Shown: positions 21,816 through 33,646, numbered from the stretch's first letter. The stretch is DNA of 64,000 bases from Theileria orientalis strain Shintoku (GCF_000740895.1 NC_025263.1:992001-1056000); one strand, 5' to 3'. Translations and numbers: made by a program. Notes: generated by a model from the sequence alone, not told the origin.

Positions 21816-23091
21816 TCAACTGAATAGCTTATTATATTCCACTCCCCTTTTCGTTGTTATGAACGGAATCGGCTTTGTTGTTGCGGAGTTTGAGCTGAAA
21901 ATTACTTGAAAGTGCCTCAAGTCATTTCCGAGTCTCTGGTTCCCTAAATCCTGTTTTATTTACCAAGGCTTACTGTTTCTCGCCACTAAAATCCTTGAAT
22001 TGATACACCTTTCCCAGCTGTCTCCAAGTGATGGTTTTATCTTATATGTTTATAAGTTTTTCTAATGACTTACTGACGCTCTCGGGTTTAAAAATGGTAT
22101 ATTGTTCTGTCCAACCACTCCTGATGCCTATAGATCTCTGATCTGGTTCCTTTTTTACCTGATTGATTGCCAATATAGCTAGGTTGTATTCATGGGCTAT
22201 TCTTTTAAGTATCAGTGCGATTTTAATTATTGAATTAAAGCCTGGTTCCGGGAATCTGAACTTTGAATTAGAGCCATAATTCTAACCCTTCGTTTATATT
22301 AGCTCTAAAGATTGTTGCGATTGAGTCTATAATGACCAGCTTGACCTATGTGTGATTAATATTTAACGATTGTGTACATTTAATTTCAACATCTCCTCCA
22401 TCTTTGAAGTCAAGAGGTAGTGTAGTTCCTAAACATTTCGATTATATTTATGTTAAGATCAAACATCGTTGTCCGTTACTTTGTACATGTATAGCTTCTC
22501 TAGCAGCTGATCAATTCCTTTGTGTTCTGGGCTATCGTTTAACATTTTACAATCATTATATTTAGACTCTACAGTAGTTTAAGAGCCGGGTTTAGATAAA
22601 TACCTAGTATCTCAGTCATCCTTTGAATGGGAAAAGTCCCATTAGTATACAAATATAGTACAACATGGTCAGTCGAGTTTATCAAATTCCCGATTAGTAT
22701 CTAAATTAAATATGTGTCGGTAGAATCTGGAATAATATTAAGTATACTACATATTACAACATGAAGAATGGTTATATTGTATCTAATAGCTTTAGAACCT
22801 GTATAAACAAGTGGTTAGATGAAGAAGGTTGCACATTTGATGATTTTATAAAATATGTAAGTGTTTTTAGTTTAATTGTAAACTTAATACCTCAGAGGCC
22901 AGGGAAAGAGCGAATTGAGTTTTTCCAGAGCCGGAAGGCCCGTATAATTCAGCGATTTTTCCCAGTAGAATCCCTCCGTTGAGAGCTTCATCGATTTCAC
23001 TTATTCCGAACTTAAGGTACTGGGGCTCACTCGACCGGTATTTATAATCATTCCATATATCTTCTACGGTCCTTTTCTTGAGAAACTCCAT
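21816..23091 (-). CDS. RAD51 paralog (XRCC3-like RecA-family ATPase)
   Basis: Eight exons (23091..22891, 22700..22604, 22568..22465, 22428..22378, 22345..22287, 22255..22078, 22040..21974, 21943..21816) give 294 residues. 'LKFGISEIDEALNGG' and Walker A 'GPSGSGKT' (about residue 52) are followed by 'VVLYLYTNGTFPIQRM', Walker B 'KLVIIDSIA', 'ILAINQV' (L2-region strand) and the C-terminal 'PSLGDSWERCINSRIL' strand. The usual N-terminal helix-hairpin-helix domain is absent, as in small paralogs. RAD51 paralogs assist homologous recombination; XRCC3 is the closest fit by eye, RAD51C or another paralog is possible. Seven of its introns are 30-37 nt except the first, which is 190 nt. Confidence 0.8.
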
Positions 23092-23143
23092 GATATTTTC
23101 TGTTTGTAAATATCTACAAATGTCAAATCAGGTTGTTTAAGGG

Positions 23144-23216
23144 GCGGGCATGGTCTAGTGGTTATGACGCCTGCTTTACACGCAGGAGGTCCCGAGTTCG
23201 ATCCTCGGTGCCCGTA
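23144..23216 (+). tRNA. trnV(uac): tRNA-Val (anticodon UAC)
   Basis: The cloverleaf is complete. The 7-bp acceptor stem pairs 23144-23150 with 23209-23215 (one G-U pair at the end), and the discriminator is A at 23216. The anticodon stem CCTGC/GCAGG (23170-23174 with 23182-23186) encloses loop TTTACAC with anticodon TAC. The T-stem CCGAG/CTCGG (23192-23196 with 23204-23208) encloses the canonical TTCGATC loop. There is no intron and CCA is not encoded, as in eukaryotic nuclear tRNA genes. It sits in a short gap between two minus-strand genes. Confidence 0.97.
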
Positions 23217-23337
23217 TTAAAATTACAATTTATATTTATCTCTGTCTATCATCCATAAATATTATAAGAGGGTTATAGGTTTCATTCGTGTATAATATTA
23301 TACTTTTCATTTCAAAGCTGTGTACGGCCACTTTACA

Positions 23338-24422
23338 CTAACTCTTAATTGCTTTAAACGACTCTATGTCAGATCCCAGCTCTTCAAAGAACTTTTCACT
23401 CAATACCTGTTTTTGGTTACACAATATGTTAGAATCGACATAATACTCTAAACACCGCTTCCAGTCCCTGACTAGATGCTTCAATCCTGGGAGCTCGAGT
23501 TCATTTATTTTATCCTTAAAGCGAAATGAAAACCAGCTCAGGAGGTAGTATGACCTGGGACTCTTGAACCTTCCTAGTTCCCTTATCATCCTGCCAATAA
23601 TGTACAGGCACGTGACTCTGCACAGATCACTCGTGCCTTCCGTAACCTCAAGGCACTTTTCCAGTAGTTTGTCGTGCGTTTCTTCAGATAGCCGCACTCC
23701 CATCTTATCAGAGTCCCCGTACACCTACAAATGCTGCTTTAATACCCTTCATACCATCAGAGATTCTTCTAGAGGATATGCATTTGTGTTCAACATATAC
23801 GCTATGCAATATTCATACAGTGTTGGCGTCAACCTTATTTGCCTAAATTATTTTTATTTTTGCTTCTACTGTTGTTGCTGCTAATTACTATATCGCCAAT
23901 GCTGATTGAATTGATGGCACTTAGTGTTTTGCACCTACCAAGACGTTCTTACGATTTTATACACTTCGTACACATTGTCGAAATCATCCCTTGATATCAG
24001 CTCATTTAGTAGTACATAGATTAGCGATAAACTTGGCGGTTTCTTTAGCCAGTTACGTGAGCCCCTGATCAACTAAACCGTATTAAAAACCTCGTCCCTA
24101 CCTCAATTGCTTCGTCCAGCACGTTGCATCTCATTGTTGTTACAAACAACTTGTCAACTGCCTCTGGACTAAGTTGTCTTCCGAAATTATAAAAGTGATT
24201 CGTTGCTACCAGGGCATACTTATAATCCTTCTCGGTTTTACACCTAAGCTTTTGTAATCAATATGAATTAGTGGCTTATACACTTCTAGTTTCTTACAGG
24301 TTCCATATTGAATACAGGTGTTTTATATCTACTCTGAAAAGTAGGTTTCTTTTACCCAGCTCTATGACCTTGTCTACGTACTGTGCGATTTTTGCTGTGT
24401 TAGCTCTGTTTAAACTACACAT
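23338..24422 (-). CDS. Unknown alpha-helical, possibly repeat-type protein
   Basis: Five exons (24422..24298, 24243..24102, 24072..23939, 23842..23755, 23724..23338) encode 291 residues with phase kept at every join. I do not recognise the family. The product is all-helical in character, with paired-helix text such as 'YKYALVATNHFYNFGRQLSP' and 'PSLSLIYVLLNELISRDDFD', as seen in PPR-like or other organellar helical-repeat proteins. No signal peptide or membrane segment is evident; the N-terminus is short and weakly basic, so mitochondrial import is possible. The gene ends about 120 bp from the tRNA-Val gene. Confidence 0.75.
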
Positions 24423-24473
24423 TCTTATTTAGTGATAAATGTGTACCAATATCTCGATAGAATTATCGTCATT

Positions 24474-24897
24474 TTATATTAAATCAAAATCCGTCTCCTT
24501 TGCTTTACTTTCTGGCAATAGATTTACTTTTTTTACGTAGTTATCTCCTTTAGTTTCACTGCTTAATCTTAGAATCTGAATTCAGGGTTAGTGATGTGTG
24601 CCGATTACCTTCATATAAAATACATTATCTACACTTTGCAAAACTTCGTCATCTCTGGTTAAGTCTAGCCATACGTATCCGTTTCCGTGCTTATATCTGG
24701 TTCTAAAGGGTCAAATAGAATACACTGCCGCACCTGAAGTGATAGTTGCCAGGAAGTGGGAAAATACTCCTTATATACCCTAGCGTGACCTTAAAATCGT
24801 GGCTATTTACTGGTATAACAAGAGCGTTTGGTGTTTCCCAGTCATCACCGTCGTTTGTAACAACGTACAACAGCAACTTGTACCCCTGGGCATTCAT
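24474..24897 (-). CDS. Small DIX-domain-like protein
   Basis: Three exons (24897..about 24723, about 24693..24614, about 24582..24474) encode about 120 residues. An in-frame readthrough of the first intron meets a stop, so splicing is required. Residues 5-95 fit the DIX fold: 'LYVVTNDGDDWETPNALVIP', then 'KVTLGYIRSIFPLPGNYHFR', 'YVWLDLTRDDEVL' and 'NVFYMKILRL', parallel to the 'ETPYLVKIPV..ITLGDFK..LNRPNYKFFFK' pattern of Dishevelled and Axin. DIX domains polymerise head to tail into dynamic filaments. Here the domain stands nearly alone. The role is unknown in this organism, which has no Wnt pathway, and assignment rests on pattern only. Confidence 0.62.
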
Positions 24898-25087
24898 AAT
24901 TATATTGTCAACATAATTGATGGAATCATCACATTTTCCTCAAAATAACTATAAATTGGTCAGTTTCTATTATATTTATTTTGTTTTAATCTGCGTTTTC
25001 CATTTTGTTAAAAGATTCCACTAACACATACCATGTAAGGCTACACATTCACATATTCCATGTTTACGTTGATATATCTTCACCATT

Positions 25088-26829
25088 TCAATATTCCTTA
25101 ATGAAGCATCCTATTGTTGGTATATATGCTCCGTGGAACGGGAAACAGAGTTGTATCGACCTATCGTCGTACACATCCGAGTGATATGCGAACCCAGCTG
25201 CTATTGAGTCCATTGTATGGCTGCATATGTAATTTCCTGTGGATATTAATCTTTTCACGCCGTATGCTTTGGCGACCACGTACGCCAGCACCCCTGTGTT
25301 GTACGATATCATGTCTATGACCGATTTATTCAAGTCCTCAGCTCTATATGTACATATTCATATTTAGGCACTAACGTCACCTCCTCGTCCTTGGTTTTAG
25401 AACTGTCATCAAAATCTACTTCTAATTCCCCTAAACTATGCAACTATAGTCTCCTGTTACACACCTTGTTGATAGCCCATATGGCTCAGATTTATTTACT
25501 GTCCTGAATGAGTCCATGGGATACTCTGTAAATGAATCCAGTTTATTATTTCCTAAAATCCATTGTTAAGGTCCTTCAAATCACCTCTTCTTAGGTGTTT
25601 GATAAATTCTCTGGGCTTATTCAATGGCAGCAGGTAATTTACGAGTCCAAAGCCAGTCCCTATTCATTACTGATTTACGTTTCCTTTTTACCTCCTGAGA
25701 TTGCGCTTCCATTTAGATGATTATATTCAGATGGAGAGGATACCTAATTGATATCTCTTTTGGTTACTTTATTACCTTTACCATAAACATCCCTGACCCT
25801 GAGCTGGCTATGATGTATGGATACAGTGGCTCCTAATAAGATGTTACTGTTACTTCATTCCTTACCATTGTTATAATGCGTGGGATTCTGTGGTCTAAGT
25901 CGTAGTCTATTATTGAATTCGGGATGTTTTGTATGAAGTCGATTCCCTCGACTATACATATAACTTCAGTGGCCTTCTTTACGTTCTTAAACTCCCTCGT
26001 TAACATTTCAAAGTGCTTATAGGCTCCCCCTCCCGTCAAATTTATTGATTTCCCATCGTCGTGTAAGTTTTTTTCTAGAATTAAGCGTAAATCACACTAA
26101 CTTACCCTTTATTGTTGACACTACCAGATCCAAGTCTGACAGAGGCACGTACTTGAACGTCAATATTCCGTCCTCGACTTCGAAGCTTTGGAAAATTGAC
26201 AGCATGAACTCCAACATTTGCGATAGGCTCTCGTTGCGATAATTTCTTGGTGTGGCTATCTGCTTTTCGTACTTAAACTGCTGAATGAACGACAGGCAGT
26301 CCAGGTACCCTGTGTACACACTCTTTACGTATTCGTAGTATTCTTTAGATTCTGGTTTAAACTTGAACATAATCTTAATAAATGTTCCTCCGATATCCAT
26401 TGCCAGTGAAACCCTTTCCGATGCTCTAAGAATCCTGCTTTTAAACTCATTGTTGTTAATCTTCATTAACTTTAAACTAGCATTTAGCTCCTCTTCATCT
26501 GGATTTACTCTATTATTATCTGATTTAAGTTTATTGTACAACTTATTTTTTAATATGCTTGATTCTTTAAGGAATTTGTGAGCGTGTTTGTAGTCTTCCT
26601 CTGTGAACGTATTGTATTCCAAGGTACCCACCTCATTTTGGTCGGTGCGTGAAAAATATGTGTTAAAGTCTCTGTATGTTTTTGTTTTACATGATTTTAC
26701 TATCAATTCATTCAAATTATCAAGCAAATCTTCGAGTACATTTGGTCGTACGTCATCGTGGCTGGAATCCAGTGATAAAAACAATTTTTGCTGCAACCTT
26801 AGAATACCGTCTATGATTTTTGAAACCAT
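25088..26829 (-). CDS. PANK: Pantothenate kinase (type II)
   Basis: The first exons (26829..26106, 26074..25866) join in frame, followed by several short exons down to the last one (about 25350..25088). After a divergent N-terminal region of about 135 residues comes 'VSLAMDIGGTFIKIMF', the ATP-binding DIGGT motif of eukaryotic PanK. Next come 'NLTGGGAYKHF', 'CIVEGIDFIQNI', 'YIIASSGSGMFM' and, at the end, 'DMISYNTGVLAYVVAKAYGV' with 'IPTIGCFIKEY', all in PanK order. The enzyme phosphorylates pantothenate, the first step of CoA synthesis. Apicomplexans carry two PanKs that can act together, and this one keeps the nucleotide-binding motif. The exact splicing between 25350 and 25866 is my least certain part. 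Confidence 0.82.
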
Positions 26830-27025
26830 TTATAAAATCAATTTTTATTTTCAATTTTTTACAAATTCTCTATTAATTATTCACTACTAGTGCCGTACAT
26901 TACTAACATACACAACTAAGCTTATAATTACATACTTAAAAAAAAAATAAATTAAAATCAAAAAAACAATAACTCTTTAAAATTTACAAATTAAATCCTT
27001 AAAGTTGAATGTTTTTAGGGTGCCG

Positions 27026-28402
27026 TCAATCCATATGGAACAGGCATACGAACTTGTTGTACAACTCCATTCGATCGAAGATATAATAGTTCGGCGGTAT
27101 CGGCTCCTTCGGAGGGTACGATAGCAGCAGAATCCTATCGAGTGTGTCTGGCTTAAGCTCCAGTAGCTGCTCTGCAAAGGGGCCTACATTCGGACTGACG
27201 TATGTGTCGCTGTGATCTCCGAACACTATTTCGTATTTATATCCTTCGTGCTTGTAGTCGAATATTACCAGACCTGGTGCCTTGTGCTGATCGTACTTGT
27301 ACATCACAGGCTCGCTCTTCGGCTCTTCGAACCTGTCGATTGCGAATGTTTCATCGTCAATGTCCAGGTCGAAGAAGGTAAAGAAGTCCGTCGTGTTGTA
27401 ATACGTTAGACATTCACCGAAGCAATATAATACTAAAAATGTGTTAATTGTGTTATATATTACCAAATGCCCTCTTGTTTATACATTTAAATGGTTATAT
27501 GTTTACGTTTAAGTATCTATTCATATTAGTAATTACTATGTGGCTTATATTAAATGAATATTAAATTAACTCTGTGAATATGTAAATGGATATACTTTTT
27601 GAATTAACTAGCACGTACCTTTATTATGTGGTTCTGAGGTGGTCCTGTTGAATGAAGTGATAATGATTTTATATGAATCTGAGGGTCCATGGTACACTGT
27701 TGTGATTATGCGATTAGTTGGGAAGGCGTCCAGGTTGAGGAGCCTCGAGCCAGCCCACACTTGGCTGAAGAGATGGTACGGGTCCGTGATGTAGTGAGTT
27801 ATTATCTTTCCGCTTTTGTCCTCGTATTGCGTTTTATACACGTAGTTGAGGTTGTTTGACATCAGGTTTGACAACACAACGTGCTCCTGCTCCCTGGCGT
27901 CTGCGTTCATGACGTACGTCCAGCCCTCTATTTGTTTATACTTCGGTCCATCGTACTTGTTCGATATGAACCTTCTGAACACGTAGGCTCGCTTGTACAC
28001 GTCCACCACCAGGACTCGGTAAGGCAAGCCCTTCCTCCTCTCATGGTAGTGGGCGTTGACGAACCGCGCTATTGACGTTTGGTTTCTTGTTAGCGTGAGA
28101 TCCCCGAAGGTGGTCGCTCCTATAATATGGTCCGAGTTATGTGTTGTGAAAGAGACTGATAATACGTTGCCGGGCAACTTCCGGGTGGTCAACTTGATGG
28201 CATGGGAGTAGGAAGTTTGATTAAAATCTAAATCAATGATTGTGGGCAGTCTTAATTTATGAAAAAAGGGAATTGGAATAACCAATAAGGAAACTATTAA
28301 GAAAATTGAGACAGTGAACAAAATATTAATCAAACGAAATGCCCAAAACTTAGAAAGGTCAAATCTGGACTGTTGGCGGGTCGTATTACGTGAATTATAC
28401 AT
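27026..28402 (-). CDS. Type II membrane protein, probably lineage-specific
   Basis: Exons 28402..27619 and 27432..27026 encode 396 residues in frame. A basic N-terminus of about 27 residues leads into one long hydrophobic segment ('LINILFTVSIFLIVSLLVI'), so it is likely a signal anchor with the rest lumenal or extracellular. The ectodomain has several Asn-x-Ser/Thr sites, few cysteines and many Tyr/Phe residues. I do not recognise a domain; the spacing of aromatic residues ('TVYHGPSDSYKIIITS') faintly recalls FAINT-type modules of piroplasms, but this is not a firm match. Downstream, 26830-27025 is AT-rich spacer. Confidence 0.72.
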
Positions 28403-28688
28403 TTTTTAAATATAAGGATTATAATTAAACTGTGCAAGAGTTATTTCTGATTTAATTGGCTGATATAGTGTACAAAAAAAGATAGAGGTAAGCCGATGGA
28501 TTAAATTGGCACGAAAGCACAATTAAAATTAAAATAAATCATAAGATTTAACATCATAAATGACTATGATGTTAAATATGATTTATAACTGGAGAAAACC
28601 TAATAATAAACTAAATTTTAGTTCTCTGATATTGGGTTATACAAATAATGAAAATTTAGCTAGTAATAAACATCACATGGCTATTAAA

Positions 28689-31271
28689 TTACACCTCCAA
28701 CGAAAAACTGTTGGATTCATTTGGTTTTAGCAATAACTCAACTGTTGACAGCTGCTCGATGAAATTCTCCGGAGACATTCCATCACACCTACCACCGCTT
28801 AGGAAATCAAGCAGATGTCTTCTATCGCCCTCATTCCATTTTAAACCAAGCTGTGTGTGAATTAATTAGGGGTGTTTGCTAATGAAGCTAAAATAGTGTC
28901 AACTTACATGTTTAATAATTGTTTGAAGTGAGTCGGAATCGATTCCATATGCGGAGGTCCATGGAATCCCGTAAACTTGCTCAAAAAGGATCTGAATTCA
29001 ATTATAAAGGTGTGCAGTATATTTTCAAACCTTCATCTGCGATATGTCGAGAGGAATTACGATAATCTGCTTAACGACTAAGCCTAGGACCAAAAACTCC
29101 TCCTCAGTCAGTGTGTAAGGCTTGGTCCTCGTAAAAGACTTGATGAATTCCTAAAAATGGGTGAATTGATAAGTGGATTGAATAAAAAGGCTAGAAGAGG
29201 CTGAAATTTGAGAGTAAATTACCTTTATTCTCTTCTTGTTGGTTATTTGGAGGCCCTGGGAAGACATGAACCTGAGTATTTTAGTCATTCCAATAACGCC
29301 CTTCTTCTTGCTGTCAAGGCTGCACCAGATGTCGTTCATCTGCTTCTGAACGGCAAGAGGCGAGGTTTTGAGCTTGGCGAGGAGGTGACGCCAGTAGGTG
29401 TCGCCGTTCCTCTTGAGCGAGGTCTCGACGGCGTCAAGATTGAGAGCGTCAATGAGCTCCATGGCGTGCCTGGTGTTGTTGGACCGATTGGACTCCCAAA
29501 CCTTCTCAAGAGTGTCGAGCTCTATGAGAAGGCCAGTTTTGCCGACGACAATGAGCGAGTAGAGGATTTTTGGGATGAGGAAGGCAACAACGCCCAGGTT
29601 GCACAGAATTATGGGATTGCCAAACCTGAAGTGGATAAGCCAGGTGTTCTGGTGCTGCTGAACTAGGTAGACCCAGATGGCAAGAATTATCATAAGGCTG
29701 AAGCAAATGAGCTCGAAGAGCTTGACGAGGATCTTGGGCCCCTTGGACTTGAAGAGGAAAAGGTCCTCATGCTTGTTTACGGGAGCATCGCCATGAACAA
29801 GCTTGGTTAAAAAGTTGTTCGGCTCATCCTGAAATGGAATAAGAGGGTAAAACGAACCTCGAGTTGCGCAAGTTTGTAGGGAGGAAGAAGCGACTGGTTG
29901 AAAAACTTGGAGATTTCCATGTCGTTGGTGTTGTGCTTAAGAATGAGATATTGAGATAGCTTCGAAGGATATAGCTTATCCTCAATGAGGAAGACCTGAA
30001 AATGAGTTAATATGGTCGTATATAGGGGTAATTTGGGTACGTGACCTACGTAAATGTGAAGCAGAAGCATTGAAAGAGCACAGAGCGTGCTGAAAACCGA
30101 TAGAACCATGACCTCGTTCATTCCCTCGAAGTTCAAAGTGTTCCTAAGAAAGGTTAAAATTGGAGAGGAACTAACCGTAGGACGACAGAAAAAAGTATGA
30201 CGAAAACGAAAACCGCCCTAGGGAACCTGAGCATTTGGACGGAGATGTCAAGAAGGTTGGCGCGCAGGTACTCCATGAAGTAATAGCCGCCAGGGTCGTT
30301 CTTGGGAAGGCTCATGGCGTTTATGTTGTCTATAAACTCGAACCTGTTGGCGAGAAATTTGCCGCGCCTGAGAACGCCCGGGTTCCAGAGCCGGTTGCAG
30401 AAGCTCTTCTCGAGAAACTCGACCTCCTTCGCAGTGGTGAGAACGTCGGAGTTGTCAGTCTTGCGCATCCAGGCGATGGTCCTCCTGACGATGAACTGGA
30501 AGTAGACGACGTAGACCAGGTACCAAGCGAGGAGAATGACCGAGATGGAAAGAAGGCACTCGAAAATGGGCTCTACGATGGAGTTGGTATTGTTCTTCAG
30601 GTGAGGCAGGTTCCGATTCTAAGTGAGAATGATAGATAATTGAGAGGATGTGAAGCATTATATTCATTTAGATAAGGAGATAGTTAATCTGCTAGGTAGG
30701 TAGGAGGGCAGGTAATGAGTTAATTAAGTATCGGACTAACCTGCTTAAATATTATGTTATCCAGCTTTGTGGCAATTCTGGTCTGTAGAATGAGCCACAG
30801 TACGAGGTTTATGACCCCAATTAGTGCGATTTGCCTGAAGCACATGTTGAAGGCGTTCTTGAGGAAAAGGTCCTGAGTGTCCTCGATCTTGCCCTCGATG
30901 AGTTTGAACAGGGTCATCATGAGTATGGCGAACGTGGATGTGAGGACAACGACTACGACAACTACGGTGCTCCAGCCCCTGAGCCTGTCCCGGATGCTCC
31001 CATCGCTGGAAGGGGCCTGAGCGCCGAGTTTCCGCAGACTCGAGTCGAGGTTGTGCCCATTAGGCTGGTTTGTCGAGCCCTGAACCGCAGAATCCCGAGT
31101 CAGATCTACAGACTGGTACTTGTTCCTAAGAACGTCAGTCGCAAGCCTGTTTCTGACTGCTAGGTTGGCTACATTTGAAGTGTTCGCCTTGACGCTCTCG
31201 GCAGTGTACGTGATCGTCTGAGAAATCGACGTGCCAACGAATAGCGCTACGAGCAGTAAAGTTGGCCTCAT
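28689..31271 (-). CDS. Seven-TM MLO-like protein with EF-hand-like C-terminal region
   Basis: Eight exons (31271..30741, 30618..30176, 30143..30050, 29995..29858, 29828..29223, 29150..29031, then about 84 and 162 nt down to 28689) encode 725 residues. A signal peptide (residues 1-17, 'MRPTLLLVALFVGTSISQ') precedes a lumenal segment. Then come about seven membrane helices whose order and loop text resemble MLO proteins: two helices with a Thr-Arg-rich linker, 'GGYYFMEYLRANLLDISVQM' before the third pair, and 'LFLFKSKGPKILVKLFELIC' before the last pair. The C-terminal 230 residues are cytosolic, with helical pairs such as 'DSKKKGVIGMTKILRFM' and 'TLTEEEFLVLG' that recall EF-hands without clear calcium loops. 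MLO proteins are calmodulin-linked membrane proteins of plants. The match is by eye only. Confidence 0.6.
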
Positions 31272-32355
31272 AGTGAAATACAGTGGTTTTATGCGATAAA
31301 CTGACGGTATCTGAGTCCCCTGTGTGTGTAGGAAGACGCTATAGTAGAATCCATCGAACCCAGATAGTTGAAAGTGCGTTTAAAAATAAGAACTAAATTA
31401 TACTCAAAGCATAACAGCAGTGTGAAATAAATTTGTGTGATAGAATGCTCTTAAATGATGAGAATCTGTCTAATTGGTCTGTGACAAGCGAATAACCAAT
31501 AAAAAAATAGAAATACGTGAATGTCATTTAAATAGACACGGTCAAATGTTAATAAAAATGATATATAAACATTTCTAAGTGGGTTTGAGTGAATGTTTAA
31601 TCCACGAGACTTGAAAATTGAGTGGTGTATCGGTTGGTCTACGTATGGAATGTTAAGCGACAGATAAAAATTAAATTGTAAAATATTAATATAAAGAGTC
31701 CCTTTAGCGGTACAGTGTTATTAAAATATGGAAGACCAGGGAAGGGATTAGATAAATAAGACAAAATTGAACTAGAAGATCAGTTAGCACTGTGATGCAC
31801 CAATGAGAAATGGTACCAAATGGAATTTGAAAGAGGATATTTATGTAATTGGTATTAAATAACAGATTTACGATATTGTAAGAGGAAGCTGGATGTATCA
31901 GTAAAATACTGGATGATGTATGGAACTTCAGAGTGAGAAATAGAACATCGTAGGAGTGAGAATAAGTGTTTTTGAGCACGTATTTAAGACACTGGAAGCA
32001 TCATACGTTTAAAATCCTGATTAAATAAATAGATTAACACTGTGTAGTTTTATTGCTCCATTTCTGGGATTTACCCACATACGATAAAACGTACTTGTGC
32101 GTCACAATAAGTTTAGTAGAAAACCCAATTGAATGTACCATTATTGTTTTACAGTGGTTTCACGAACTTATGACCAGACTTTTAGCTACTCTTCTATCAA
32201 AATTGAGCGCCAGATTGATCTAAACATCCCAAACAACTGACGTTTGATCGAGAGTTTTTACCCTTTTAATGATAGTAAGAATTTTAAGCCTTGTGATATG
32301 ATATATACAAAGTGTATATCACAGATTGTTTCCTTAAATTTACCTAAAAGTAAAT
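31272..32355. other. AT-rich divergent spacer of about 1.1 kb
   Basis: This region lies between the MLO-like gene (-) and the CCCH gene (+), and both promoters must be here. It is AT-rich with a 91-codon minus-strand ORF (31704-31979) of skewed composition that I do not consider a gene. No repeat or RNA fold is evident. Confidence 0.6.
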
Positions 32356-33114
32356 ATGTATAATAGGAGAACTCCAAACACATTAGAGTCCAGAGATGTG
32401 AGTAACTATCAGAAAAGAAAGACAAGGTCCAGCGAAGGGTATGCACGCCATAAGCAGAGGTACGACCAGATCCTTGAGAGGAGGAAGCAGATTGAGGCTG
32501 TAAGGTCGGAGAGAGACAGGTACGCGCACACGGAAACGCGGTACAACCGAAACCAGTACAAAGATAAGTCGATGATCATATGCAGGTACTTCTACAGGTA
32601 CGGCAAGTGCACAAAGGGCGACGCCTGCCTGTTCTCACACGACTGCACGCCCCTTAACTCAAAGGACCTGAAGCTGTGTCACTACTTCGTCAAGTCTGAG
32701 GGCTGCAAGAAGAGCGCCGAGGAGTGCAAGTACTCGCACGAGATACACAAGTTCCTGTGCAGGCAGAACGTAATAGCAGGATTCTGCAACCAGGGCGGCA
32801 AGTGCCAGTTCAACCACCTGCCCATCGAGTCGATCCGAAGAATGGACGACACCGAAAAGCTCAAGTTCTGCTACAACAACAAGAAGTTCCTCGTCAAGTC
32901 GCTGATCAACTACCTGATCAACGACAAGTGGATTAAGCCTCAGGAGATTGGCGTCTGTGACGACATCAAGGGCGTGACGGCGATTGTTACCGCCTATAAC
33001 AAGATCCCCGATCATGTGGTTAAGACGATTCCGTGGTACCTGCACTATACACTGCTAATTTTGGAAAAGGACATGAACACAATGCAGCAACAGAAGCAAG
33101 AGTCAAACGAGTAA
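32356..33114 (+). CDS. Triple CCCH zinc-finger protein
   Basis: A single exon encodes 252 residues. The N-terminal 70 residues are Arg/Tyr/Lys-rich and probably disordered. Three CCCH fingers follow at about 75-96, 107-128 and 134-155, with spacing C-x8-C-x5-C-x3-H ('CRYFYRYGKCTKGDACLFSH'), C-x8-C-x6-C-x3-H and C-x8-C-x5-C-x3-H. The remaining 95 residues are helical. Tandem CCCH fingers bind AU-rich or poly(A) RNA, or act in cleavage/polyadenylation (CPSF30-like) or mRNA decay. I cannot choose among these. Its stop codon lies only 40 bp from the end of the oppositely oriented ZNF593-like gene. Confidence 0.85.
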   Translation: MYNRRTPNTLESRDVSNYQKRKTRSSEGYARHKQRYDQILERRKQIEAVRSERDRYAHTETRYNRNQYKDKSMIICRYFYRYGKCTKGDACLFSHDCTPLNSKDLKLCHYFVKSEGCKKSAEECKYSHEIHKFLCRQNVIAGFCNQGGKCQFNHLPIESIRRMDDTEKLKFCYNNKKFLVKSLINYLINDKWIKPQEIGVCDDIKGVTAIVTAYNKIPDHVVKTIPWYLHYTLLILEKDMNTMQQQKQESNE

Positions 33115-33154
33115 ATGAAGTTGAATGTATTACATTAGTGTACGTGTTACGTCG

Positions 33155-33592
33155 CTACTGGCCGTCATAGGGCACGTAGTTCTTTAGCTCCTTGACTCGC
33201 CGCTTGTGAGTTTTCTCGCTCGAGTGGGCGAGCAGCGAGTTCTCGTCCATGAAGTAGCGGTCGCAGAACTGGCAGTACAAACTCCCTGAAAAGGGTGAAA
33301 GAGTGTGTAGGAGGGTGATCTTGAGTTAAAGTAACTTACTTGTGTCGTCAGTGTCAAAATTTGAGTCGCTGTGAGAGGATTCCGACTTCTTGAGCTTGAA
33401 AAGTGAATCGTAGACTAAACAAGGGCATTTTAACAATTAAATATTAGTTATATTGTGTAAAAATACATGTAAGTAGATATGGAAGATACTCTGATCGATA
33501 TCCTTAGATCGGTGTTTCAGGTCACGAACGCCCCTCTTGAGGGAACGGTTGTGGCCCATCCCCTTATGGCGCTTTTTACATCTTTTGGACAT
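33155..33592 (-). CDS. ZNF593/Bud20-type C2H2 zinc-finger ribosome-biogenesis factor
   Basis: Three exons (33592..33490, 33414..33340, 33285..33155) give 102 residues, which is the family's usual length. The N-terminus is a very basic 'MSKRCKKRHKGMGHNRSLKR' block. After an acidic serine linker, one U1-type zinc finger reads 'LYCQFCDRYFMDENSLLAHS' continuing to 'KTHKRRVKEL'. ZNF593/Bud20 proteins shuttle with pre-60S ribosomes and help their export from the nucleus. The basic start, single finger and 'RRVKEL' ending all match. The 5' end lies 55 bp from a tRNA-Ser gene. Confidence 0.87.
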
Positions 33593-33646
33593 TTTAAATA
33601 AATACTAAATAATTTATATAACGGATATGAAATGTTTTTAAAACTT

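Noticed and set aside
31704..31979. 91-codon minus-strand ORF in the 1.1-kb spacer
   Set aside because: Hydrophobic, AT-driven composition and no splice or start support.
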